This document shows, one piece after another, positions 46,152-54,043 of a stretch of 64,000 nt of DNA. The DNA lies in contig CASFII010000006.1 of NCBI GenBank assembly GCA_949294735.1, positions 434,001 to 498,000 on the forward strand, given 5' to 3'. Numbering within the stretch: position 1 is the stretch's first letter; each line of letters opens with the position of its first letter. The stretch comes from an uncultured Coriobacteriaceae bacterium. Lineage in GTDB: Bacteria; Actinomycetota; Coriobacteriia; Coriobacteriales; Eggerthellaceae. A model generated the notes under the pieces. The model saw only the letters and a program-made list of their open reading frames with translations, was not told where the DNA came from and ran no database searches. Both the position numbers and the translations under genes were made by a program.

Positions 46152-47507
46152 TTATTTTCTTAATTTGCTACGAATTTCAATGACATGAGCAATATTTTTT
46201 GCCACTTCAACGTCTACGTTCCATTTATTGGTTTCGTACAAAATTTTGCCGTCAACCATGGTCATAAGCACATCCGAAGCACCGCAGGTGTTGACCACGG
46301 CAGATACTGGGTCACCCGTTGGGTTTTGATGCGAACTGGAAAGGTCAACCGCAATGATGTCTGCGCATTTGCCCACTTCAAGCGTACCAATTTTGTCATC
46401 CAGGTGAAGCGCCTTCGCGCCCCCAATGGTAGCCATTTCCAGCATGCTTGCAGAATCGAGGAATTTACCTGGATTCGTTGCACGCTGAAGCATCATACCA
46501 ATACGCATTTCGCTAAAAATGTCGGTAGAATCTGTTGCCGCTGGTGAACCCGATCCCAAACCCACGTTCAAACCAGAACGCAAAAACTTTGTTACGGGAG
46601 CAACACCCATACCGAGTTGCGCATTACTGCGCGGACAGGCGGCCACTGAAACAGAGTATTCGCGAAGTTTTTTGATGTCTTCGTCATCCACGTGAACGCA
46701 ATGTATAGCCAGTACGTTTTCGCCTTCAAAAGCTCCCCAGTTCAGCGCATAGCGAACGGGCGAAGACCCCGTAGGAAGCCAAGGAGGAATTTCCATAAAC
46801 CCACGGCGCACACCTTCATTATGCAGCGAAAATACCGAAGAGCCATACTTCACAAAGTTGTATTCTTCCCTACTGCCAGCTAAAAAGACTGCCATGGGCA
46901 TCTTTTCACGTTGTGTAATCTGGGAAACCTTGGTGTACAGCGATGGATGGCAGGTATAAATTGCCGAAGGAGCCATGCCGATGGTCACGCGGCTTTCGTC
47001 GACTTCTGCGCGCCAATGCATAATGTCATTTTGCGCAGAATACAACGCATGATCTACGCGACGCTTATCCATGGCGCCCACTTCGCGATAAATAACACTG
47101 CGCAAACCAAGGCGCTGCGTAGCGGTGCACGAAGCACCAGAAACCGTCACGTCACCCACGCAGGTAATACCACAAGAAAGCGCATCTAAACCGCCCAAAA
47201 CAGCAGAAGCGAACCAATCACTTACTTCCATTTTGGTGGCGATATCAGATAGAGCAACCAGCCACGTGGTATACGGAACATCACGCAACATGCCGCGCAT
47301 AACCGAGTTTTCCAGGCTGGTGTACGTGTCTACCAGACCAGGCATCAAAGCGGCAAGCCCGAAATCTTTTACCTCTTCTTCAGGATAGCGCATAAGAAGA
47401 ATTTCAGAAACGCCGATGTCGCGAATCTTGCCATCACGCACAAGAATTGCCCCGCCCGTAATGGGTTCGGAAGTAACCGGCAAAATATATTGAGCGCGTA
47501 GAAGCAT
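46152..47507 (-). CDS. Amidohydrolase-family protein lacking metal ligands (likely non-catalytic)
   Basis: A 451-residue homologue of S-adenosylhomocysteine/methylthioadenosine deaminases. The fold is clear: MPGLVDTYTSLENSVMRG near residue 55, LAIHCVHVDDEDI near residue 267, SNAQLGMGVAPVTKFL and the C-terminal KIGTLEVGKCADIIAVD. But key residues are changed. The usual His-x-His is Tyr62-x-Ser64, the usual His of the HxxE segment is Phe208 with Gly211 for Glu, the SPH-type His is Ser181, and the Asp of TDGAAS is Gly320. Only His269 is kept. Zinc binding and hydrolysis look impossible. The start follows GGAAAGGTAAGAACT. Confidence 0.88.
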   Translation of the reverse strand: MLLRAQYILPVTSEPITGGAILVRDGKIRDIGVSEILLMRYPEEEVKDFGLAALMPGLVDTYTSLENSVMRGMLRDVPYTTWLVALSDIATKMEVSDWFASAVLGGLDALSCGITCVGDVTVSGASCTATQRLGLRSVIYREVGAMDKRRVDHALYSAQNDIMHWRAEVDESRVTIGMAPSAIYTCHPSLYTKVSQITQREKMPMAVFLAGSREEYNFVKYGSSVFSLHNEGVRRGFMEIPPWLPTGSSPVRYALNWGAFEGENVLAIHCVHVDDEDIKKLREYSVSVAACPRSNAQLGMGVAPVTKFLRSGLNVGLGSGSPAATDSTDIFSEMRIGMMLQRATNPGKFLDSASMLEMATIGGAKALHLDDKIGTLEVGKCADIIAVDLSSSHQNPTGDPVSAVVNTCGASDVLMTMVDGKILYETNKWNVDVEVAKNIAHVIEIRSKLRK

Positions 47508-47633
47508 AGTTCTTACCTTTCCATAGATTTTCCTATGATACCACCCTTTGGCACATGAAGACGGTGTACGAGGAAGCCATCAGGGAATCTTCGCGAAATT
47601 ATCTGCGGAAAAATCGGACATATGACGCATGGT

Positions 47634-47652
47634 TATACTATAATTCCCCGCT
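47634..47652 (+). promoter_or_regulatory. Promoter of the B12-binding radical SAM gene
   Basis: Overlapping TATACT (47634-47639) and TATAAT (47639-47644) hexamers with a CGGACA -35-like element at 47615-47620. The expected start of transcription falls within a few bases of the GTG start, so the mRNA may be leaderless. Confidence 0.55.
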
Positions 47653-49938
47653 GTGCAAACCCTCGATATGACATACATTCATGCGCCAGCCACCTATGAC
47701 TTCCGCGAACGTTCCATCATGTATGGTCCCGTTTCGGACATGGTGCCTTCTACCCCTATTTTCGAAATGTATCCTCTGGGGCTTACCACGTTGTGCGAAT
47801 ACCTTGAACGTCACGGTTTGCGTTCACGTATTTATAACCTCGCATCCATGATGCTCCACAAGCGAAACTTTGACGTAGAAAAGAACCTAGCAAAGCTTGA
47901 TTCTTATATGTTCGGCATCGATCTTCACTGGATGCCTCACTGCCACGGTTCAATTGAAGTTGCCAAAATCTTGAAGCGACTTCATCCAAATGTACCTATT
48001 TCATTTGGTGGTCTTTCTTCAAGCATCTTCCACGAAGATCTTATTCGCTACGATTGCATTGATTATGTTTTCCGTGGCGACAGCACCGAAGAACCCATGC
48101 GGATGCTTGTCGAACGCGTTAGCCGCGCAGCACGCACGCATACACCCGTGGGTGATTTGTCTGATATTCCTAATCTAACCTGGAAAGATGCCGAAGGCGG
48201 CATTCATATTAATGCGCTTTCGTGGGTACCTGACGACATGAACGCTATTTCGCTTGACTACGCCTATCCCATGAAGGGTGTTTTGCGCCATCACGACATG
48301 ACTAGCTACCTGCCTATGAAGGGGTGGCTGTCTTATCCGGTGACCGCAAGCCTTACCTGTCGTGGTTGTGCGCGCAACTGCGCCACCTGCGGCGGAAGCG
48401 CTTATGCTTTCAAGAACCACTTCGGTCGCCGTTGCGTAGCATGGCGCGACCCTGCCCTGTTGATTCGCGACATCGAAAACGTACAGAATCATGTTTGGGG
48501 TCCCATTTTTGTTTTGAATGACTTTTTGCAAGCAGGCGAAGATTACACGCATCGTTTTATTACGGGACTAAAAGGCAAGCTGAAAAACCCTATTGGCTTC
48601 GAGTTCTTCGGTCCACCGCCAGGGGGTAATGACTTCTACAACCTGCTGGACAAAAACCTTGAAAGCTGGTCGGTAGAAATTTCCGCCGAAAGTCACGACG
48701 ACGACGTGCGCAAGGCGTTCGGAAAAGGTCACTACACTATGCGCGAACTGGAAGACACCATAGTGGATGCACTTTCGCACAAGAATTGTGACCGCTTCGA
48801 CCTGTATTTCATGACGGGTATCCCCAAACAAACCGCTGACAGCGTACGTGAAACAGGAAAATACGTGCAGCACTTATACGAACGCGTCGGGTACGACCCG
48901 CGCTTGGTGGTTATGATTTCACCCATGGCGCCGTTTTTGGACGTTGGCTCTATTGCGTTCGACAACCCTGAGGCCTACGGCTACAAATTGCGCGCCCGCA
49001 CGTTTGAAGAACATCGTGAACGCATGATTCTGCCTTCTTGGAAGCACATCATGAACTACGAAAGCGTCTACATGAACGCTGACGAAATGGTGGACGCCAC
49101 CTACGATGCTGCGCTGGAAATTAACCGCGTCAAGGGAGCCCACGGCATTTTGGATGCCACCATGGCGGAAAACGTTGATAAGAACATTAAGCAAGCGCGC
49201 GAACAGATGAATCGCTTGGACGATGTGCTACGTAATGGCACCGGGCGCATAGACGCCAGGTTGGCCAGCTTAAAAGAAGAATTCGAACGTCTATCCGAAA
49301 ACACGGTTGCAGAGAAAAGTGAGCTTAACTGGGCATTTAAGATGAAGCCAACCCATGTAGGCCACCTCGCAAAACTTTGGCTCACCAATGAACCGGCGAA
49401 CTTTGCTGCCCATGCTTCAGGAAAATGGCGCGGGGCTGGAAGTGACCTGAAATATTCCGACCAGGTAAACGGTGTTAAAGCACCCGCCTGGAATGAAGAC
49501 GGCACGCCGCGTTGTACCTTTAAGGGCGTCGTAACCGACGGTATGGGCGACGGCCGCGCTTTGGCCGACGAACAGGGTGAACAAGTTGCGGCATATGGCA
49601 GTGTTGTGGCGCCGGGATTTTCGCGCACGAATACGAATACCGCCTTTGATGCGGCTAATCATGATTTGAAGGCCGGTCGCGCTGGTACCGCCATTCATGA
49701 AGGTGAAGCGGCCGCCATTCCTGAAAGCGCCCTGCGAACCGTTGAGCCTGATCCTTTGCTGGAACAGATGATTCGCGAAGAAAAAGAACGCGAAGACGCC
49801 GAGACGTTCGCAAAACGTTTGGGTGTGGCAAGTGTGCATGCGCCTCGCAGTGCAAAAGGATTTAAGGGTGCTGGCGGTACGGCAGGTGCGCGCGACGCTT
49901 TCCGTTTAGACAAACTGCGCAGTCGTAAAAAGAAATAA
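47653..49938 (+). CDS. B12-binding domain radical SAM protein
   Basis: A 761-residue protein. Residues 40-190 form a B12-binding-type Rossmann domain (YPLGLTTLCEYLERHG, VPISFGGLSSSIF, YVFRGDSTEEPM). The radical SAM core follows with CARNCATCGGSAY as the CxxxCxxC cluster motif and FVLNDFLQAGEDY, WSVEISAESHDD and YFMTGIPKQTAD as barrel strands. It resembles the TIGR04190 family. The last 220 residues are a charged, low-complexity tail ending in RSRKKK. Substrate unknown. I take the GTG at 47653; ATG at 47668 is an alternative. Neither has a ribosome site. Confidence 0.88.
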   Translation: MQTLDMTYIHAPATYDFRERSIMYGPVSDMVPSTPIFEMYPLGLTTLCEYLERHGLRSRIYNLASMMLHKRNFDVEKNLAKLDSYMFGIDLHWMPHCHGSIEVAKILKRLHPNVPISFGGLSSSIFHEDLIRYDCIDYVFRGDSTEEPMRMLVERVSRAARTHTPVGDLSDIPNLTWKDAEGGIHINALSWVPDDMNAISLDYAYPMKGVLRHHDMTSYLPMKGWLSYPVTASLTCRGCARNCATCGGSAYAFKNHFGRRCVAWRDPALLIRDIENVQNHVWGPIFVLNDFLQAGEDYTHRFITGLKGKLKNPIGFEFFGPPPGGNDFYNLLDKNLESWSVEISAESHDDDVRKAFGKGHYTMRELEDTIVDALSHKNCDRFDLYFMTGIPKQTADSVRETGKYVQHLYERVGYDPRLVVMISPMAPFLDVGSIAFDNPEAYGYKLRARTFEEHRERMILPSWKHIMNYESVYMNADEMVDATYDAALEINRVKGAHGILDATMAENVDKNIKQAREQMNRLDDVLRNGTGRIDARLASLKEEFERLSENTVAEKSELNWAFKMKPTHVGHLAKLWLTNEPANFAAHASGKWRGAGSDLKYSDQVNGVKAPAWNEDGTPRCTFKGVVTDGMGDGRALADEQGEQVAAYGSVVAPGFSRTNTNTAFDAANHDLKAGRAGTAIHEGEAAAIPESALRTVEPDPLLEQMIREEKEREDAETFAKRLGVASVHAPRSAKGFKGAGGTAGARDAFRLDKLRSRKKK

Positions 49939-49958
49939 GCTTCGCAAGCGCAATGCTT

Positions 49959-50705
49959 TTATTCTGATGGCTTATGGGCTACATGAACTGCGGCAATTCC
50001 ACCCGTATAGTTTTTCCAACTGATGTTTTCGAAACCCGCTTCACGCATCATCTGCGCCAAGTGCTCTTGATCAGGAAATGCCTTAATGGACTTCGAAAGA
50101 TACACGAAGCCGCTTTTGTCACCCGTAATAAGCCCGCCCCAAAATGGAATCAGGTGCTTTAGATAAAAGTTGTACAAGCCGCGCCATACTGCATTAGGCG
50201 GCGTGGAAAATTCCAGGCACACTAGCGCACCACCAGGTTTGAGCACGCGATACATTTCTGCCAGAGCGCGCGGTCTGTCGGGCATGTTACGAATACCATA
50301 CGCCACGGTGACTGCGTCGTAAGAATTGTCTTCATAGGGAATGTTCTGGGCGTCCACCACTTCGAAGGTGACGAGCACACCATCTGCAGCACCTGCCACA
50401 TAGTGAGCCTCTGCCACTTCAAGCATCTCAGGAACCAAATCTGTACATTGAATGTGAGCGGGATGTTTTGCGCGGGCAACCGCAAAAGTTACATCCCCTG
50501 TTCCGCCTGCAATGTCAAGCACGTTGTCCGTTGCCTTAATAGGTGCTTGCTTCATCATGCCGTGAAGCCACGCCTTATAAGCGCCAAAACTAGAGACGGC
50601 ATTGAAGCGTTCGTACTTCTTCGCAATTTGCGAAAAAATACTCTTTACACGTTCGGAAGAAAGTTCAGCAGGAGCTTCTTTGCCTGTTGCAGTGTCAATA
50701 CTCAA
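49959..50705 (-). CDS. menG: Demethylmenaquinone methyltransferase
   Basis: A 248-residue SAM-dependent methyltransferase of the UbiE/MenG family. The signature YGIRNMPDRPRALAEMYRVL and LDIAGGTGDVTFAVA are diagnostic, and the N-terminal IFSQIAKKYERFNAVSSFGAYKAW is the family start. It methylates demethylmenaquinone, the last step of menaquinone synthesis, so the cell has a menaquinone respiratory chain. Start is TTG at 50705 with GAGGTG. The family lacks the ubiquinone-only context here. It is convergent with the radical SAM gene. Confidence 0.95.
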   Translation of the reverse strand: MSIDTATGKEAPAELSSERVKSIFSQIAKKYERFNAVSSFGAYKAWLHGMMKQAPIKATDNVLDIAGGTGDVTFAVARAKHPAHIQCTDLVPEMLEVAEAHYVAGAADGVLVTFEVVDAQNIPYEDNSYDAVTVAYGIRNMPDRPRALAEMYRVLKPGGALVCLEFSTPPNAVWRGLYNFYLKHLIPFWGGLITGDKSGFVYLSKSIKAFPDQEHLAQMMREAGFENISWKNYTGGIAAVHVAHKPSE

Positions 50706-50879
50706 ACCAGCACCTCAAATTAGTCAAACGTATTATTGTTAGCGTCTTTATGCTGTACGAATTATAGGGTAAGTAGAGAAATATTCTTACTCCTATGCTT
50801 TAAGTGGTTCAAATTGTGGTTAAGTCATTTTCTTGGAAGCAAGTAGAGCTTATAAAGAGAGTTCTTCCAAAATAAAACA
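50706..50879. other. Intergenic sequence upstream of menG
   Basis: AT-rich, presumably containing the menG promoter. I see no gene or tRNA in it. Confidence 0.4.
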
Positions 50880-50931
50880 CCCTCCAGAACAAGAAGCCCT
50901 GCCGAATAGCGGGGCTTCTTGTTGGAGGGGT
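50880..50931 (-). terminator. Terminator of the second amino acid ABC operon
   Basis: A long stem CCCTCCA..ACAAGAAGCCC pairs with GGGCTTCTTGT..TGGAGGG, followed on the minus strand by TGTTTTATTTT. It lies 127 bases after the ATPase stop. Confidence 0.8.
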
Positions 50932-51057
50932 GGGTCTTAAGTTTGCAGCTATAATATGCCCTTATTTCAAGGCGTTGTAAAGTGCTTTTATATATTTTTT
51001 TAATTTCTACGCATTTGCGATAAGTAGTTTTTATTTCAAGCAGGTCAGGGGCTATTT

Positions 51058-51825
51058 CTAACCGCTGTAACGCTCCAAAAATGCGCGGGTACGTTCCTGA
51101 GTGGGGTTCACCAAAACCTCTTCGGGCTTACCTTCTTCCACCACAACACCACCGTCCATGAACACTACCCTGTCTGCCACTTCGCGAGCAAACGCCATTT
51201 CGTGCGTTACCACCACGATTGTGATGTCTTCTGCGGCCAGCTGACGAATCACCTTAAGCACTTCCCCCGTAAGTTCAGGATCCAGTGCGCTCGTAGGTTC
51301 GTCAAAATAAAGAATTTCGGGGTTTAAGGCCAACGCCCGCGCAATACTTGCACGCTGCTGCTGTCCGCCAGAAAGCTGACAAGGCACTTTGTATTCGTTT
51401 CCCGTAAGTCCTACTTTTTCAATAAGAGCGCAGGCTTCCTTTTCCACTTCCGCGCGCGGACGCTTTTGCACCTGTACGGGAGCATCCATAACGTTTTGGA
51501 GCAGCGTCATATGGGGGAACAGGTTGTAATTCTGAAACACCAACCCAAAGTGAGACCGCGCTTTAGCCAGAGCGCGCTTGTCAGCGTACACGCCATATCC
51601 TTCGGTCACCACATCGTCTTCGTAGCGCAAAGTGCCATCGTCTAAACGCTCTAGAAGCGTCATGCAGCGCAACAGCGTTGACTTCCCGCCGCCCGAAGGC
51701 CCAATAACAGCCACCGTTTCACCGCGATTGACTTCTAAAGTAACACCCCGCAACACTTCGTTTTCACCAAACGATTTTTTGGCACCCACCAAACTAACAG
51801 CAGGAATGTTGTTTTGTTCGCTCAT
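51058..51825 (-). CDS. Polar amino acid ABC transporter ATPase (second copy)
   Basis: A 255-residue ABC ATPase of the GlnQ type. Walker A is GPSGGGKST, the Q-loop [15 protein letters not shown], the signature [16 protein letters not shown], Walker [15 protein letters not shown] and the switch His VTHEMAFA. An insert of about ten residues after Walker A ([20 protein letters not shown]) is typical of a subgroup of these. The ATG follows AAAAGGGCTTGC. It powers the importer with the two genes upstream and belongs to a different unit from the one at 19564. Confidence 0.94.
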   Translation of the reverse strand: MSEQNNIPAVSLVGAKKSFGENEVLRGVTLEVNRGETVAVIGPSGGGKSTLLRCMTLLERLDDGTLRYEDDVVTEGYGVYADKRALAKARSHFGLVFQNYNLFPHMTLLQNVMDAPVQVQKRPRAEVEKEACALIEKVGLTGNEYKVPCQLSGGQQQRASIARALALNPEILYFDEPTSALDPELTGEVLKVIRQLAAEDITIVVVTHEMAFAREVADRVVFMDGGVVVEEGKPEEVLVNPTQERTRAFLERYSG

Positions 51826-51894
51826 GCAAGCCCTTTTCTCTTCATGCGCCTGAGTCAGCGCAGACTCAATCTCAATCAGTTTACGCGTATAAGC

Positions 51895-52548
51895 CTAGTC
51901 GTGATAATACGCCAAACGCTTTTCGCCCCAGTTGATAGCCACTTCCACCACAAAATTGAATACCCAATAAAACACAGCAGAAATGGCAAACGGAACCATA
52001 CTTACCTGGGATGCGACCAATGCTTTTGCGGTAGAGAACATTTCCGCAACGCCAATGGCAAAAGCAAGCGAGGTGTCTTTTACCAGCGTGATAATTTCAT
52101 TGCCCATAGCAGGCAGAATTCTTTTTACGACCTGCGGAAACACGATACGAACGAACGTCTGAGCACGAGTGTAGCCCAACACCTCTGCGGCCTCATACTG
52201 ACCACGAGGAATAGACTGGATACCGCTTCGATAAATTTCAGCAAAATAAGCTGCATAATTAATAATGAACGCAACGATACACGCTTGCCATTTTGAATCG
52301 GTAGTCAGTTCAATTCCAAATACATAATACGGCGCGAAATAGATTGCAAACATTTGAAGCATTAACGGCGTTCCGCGCATGATTGAAATATACGCACGCG
52401 TAATAGTGCGAATAATGCCAATCTTGCTCATACGGCAAAGAGCCACCGGAACCGCCAACGGAATGGATCCGAACAAGGTAAAGAAAAAGATTTGAAGCGT
52501 TACCCCAAACCCTTCAAAGAGCATTCCGGTCATTGTGGTGATATCCAT
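51895..52548 (-). CDS. Amino acid ABC transporter permease (second copy)
   Basis: A 217-residue permease with about five helices, the normal size for GlnP/HisM. The GTPLMLQMF motif and the EAA loop in SGIQSIPRGQYEAAEVLG are present. Unlike the permease at 20368, it has no exported N-terminal domain. It forms the membrane channel of the second importer. The ribosome site is a GGGG stretch before the ATG. Confidence 0.93.
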   Translation of the reverse strand: MDITTMTGMLFEGFGVTLQIFFFTLFGSIPLAVPVALCRMSKIGIIRTITRAYISIMRGTPLMLQMFAIYFAPYYVFGIELTTDSKWQACIVAFIINYAAYFAEIYRSGIQSIPRGQYEAAEVLGYTRAQTFVRIVFPQVVKRILPAMGNEIITLVKDTSLAFAIGVAEMFSTAKALVASQVSMVPFAISAVFYWVFNFVVEVAINWGEKRLAYYHD

Positions 52549-52638
52549 GCCTACCCCGTTTTCGTTATCTTCGTTAACTTCATTATGCGCGTTGCAACAT
52601 GTTATTTGTTGATGTCACTTTTCCCTAAGCGGTCAAAG

Positions 52639-52670
52639 AGGCGCTGCGAACCCCTCCTGTCGCAGCGCCT
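52639..52670 (-). promoter_or_regulatory. Intercistronic hairpin between binding protein and permease genes (second operon)
   Basis: AGGCGCTGCGA (52639-52649) pairs with TCGCAGCGCCT (52660-52670). On the minus strand it is followed by CTTTGACC, so it is not a strong terminator. Position equals that of the hairpin at 21865-21910 in the first operon. Confidence 0.65.
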
Positions 52671-52768
52671 TCGTTTTCCTTGTGGAAATGCTTAGCAAGT
52701 TTGGTGTGATGAGTCGAAGTGTACCTAACCTGCTGCCTACGTAAGCATTCCCAGTTCTGCGGTCTGTA

Positions 52769-53614
52769 TTATTCCAGTACCCAGTTGCTGTAACTCAGAC
52801 CATACTCAGCGTATTTGTTGCAAAGTTCCTCAACCGTGCCGTCTTCGTCCATTTCACGAAGGGTGTCGGTTACCAAGGTAGCCAGTGCTTCACTACCCTG
52901 CTTGAAACCTACTGCATAGTGCTCTTCGGAAAGCGATTCGGAAAGTTGTACATAAACGTCAGGTTTAGCTGACATCTGATAAGCAGCGATGGAAAGGTCG
53001 CATGCTACGGCGTCTACGGCACCTGATTCAAGTTGCATGAATGCCGTGTTATATTCGCCAATAGTTTCAAGTTTTGCGAAGGTGGCAGCCAAATCTGCTT
53101 GGTCGCCTTCGAGTACGTCAAGTGCAGCAGAGTCAACCTGAGTGATAACGGTCTTGCCTGCCAAGTCTTCCAGGGATTCAATACCACTATCGGCCTTAGT
53201 CACAACCACCTGTGCGTTCAACATGTAGGGCTCGGAGAAAGTGTAGTCATCTTCACGACCTTCCATGGTAAAGCCATTCCAGATGCAGTTGATGGCGCCA
53301 GAATCAAGAAGCGTGTCTTTAGCGTCCCAGTCGATAGGCTCATAGGCAACTTCCCAACCATTGCGCTCAGCCACTTCGGCTGCCAAGTCAAGGTCAAAAC
53401 CAGTGAATTCACCATCGTCGCCTACAAAACCGTAGGGAGGATATGCTTGGTCAAACCCAACTGTCAGCGTGGTGATTTCAGCAGAAGTGTCTTCAGATTC
53501 TGCTGGAGCAGCTTCTTCGGCTGGAGTACTGCAGGCAGTCAGTGCGAGTGCGCCAACCAGAGCAAACGTTGCACCGAAAGCTGCTAAGAGGCGAGATTTC
53601 TTGATAGCTTTCAT
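52769..53614 (-). CDS. Amino acid ABC transporter substrate-binding lipoprotein (second copy)
   Basis: A 281-residue lipoprotein. The signal peptide ends in a lipobox LTAC near residue 28, followed by a Glu/Ala/Ser linker. The SBP family 3 fold shows LTVGFDQAYPPYGFVGDDG, FTGFDLDLAAEVAERNGW and INCIWNGFTMEGREDDYTFS. The usual Arg-Ser in the last block is Arg-Glu-Asp, and GFDQAYPPYGF matches cystine or polar amino acid binders. The ATG follows AGGAAGGTACAACT. It starts the second amino acid operon. Confidence 0.94.
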   Translation of the reverse strand: MKAIKKSRLLAAFGATFALVGALALTACSTPAEEAAPAESEDTSAEITTLTVGFDQAYPPYGFVGDDGEFTGFDLDLAAEVAERNGWEVAYEPIDWDAKDTLLDSGAINCIWNGFTMEGREDDYTFSEPYMLNAQVVVTKADSGIESLEDLAGKTVITQVDSAALDVLEGDQADLAATFAKLETIGEYNTAFMQLESGAVDAVACDLSIAAYQMSAKPDVYVQLSESLSEEHYAVGFKQGSEALATLVTDTLREMDEDGTVEELCNKYAEYGLSYSNWVLE

Positions 53615-53807
53615 AGTTGTACCTTCCTAATGCTTTCCATTTTTCTTTTCTTTCCTTAAGAGAAGCAGATGCTCTCTTTCCGATGGCGAGTACTTTATTA
53701 CAGTAGAGTGATAAAGTAAAGAGAAATTTTGAAAAAACTTTATTCCACTAAAGTGGTGGAGTATTTCGACGGTGAACGGTAGAAATCCAATGAACCCGAT
53801 GTGAACC

Positions 53808-54035
53808 AAGGGGACGTGTCTTTTGGGTTTTCCTTACAAACAGCGAATACCCTGAAGCCCTCCAACTTCGACGCGCTCTTATCGTTCGAAGCCAAAGGCT
53901 TCTCACTATGCGTCGCGCTGCTTCGCTTCAATAGTAAATAGTAAAGTTTGAAGCTCAGACTCGTTTTCGGGCTTCAGGGTATTCGCTGAGTGTAGGCAGC
54001 TCTACAATAACCCAAAAGACACGTCCCTTTGGGTT
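53808..54035. repeat. Modular nested inverted-repeat element, copy E
   Basis: Outer arms are AACCAAGGGGACGTGTCTTT (53804-53823) and AACCCAAAAGACACGTCCC (54009-54027). Module 2 has perfect 19-base arms AGCGAATACCCTGAAGCCC (53842-53860) and complement (53969-53987), but its interior is inverted relative to copies B and D. Only AGTGTAGGCAGCT (53989-54001) remains of module 1. It lies between the tsaB-rimI-tsaD fusion and a binding-protein gene, both on the minus strand. The remaining 190 bases before the binding-protein gene are AT-rich leader. Confidence 0.85.
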
Positions 54036-54043
54036 CTTTGGTT

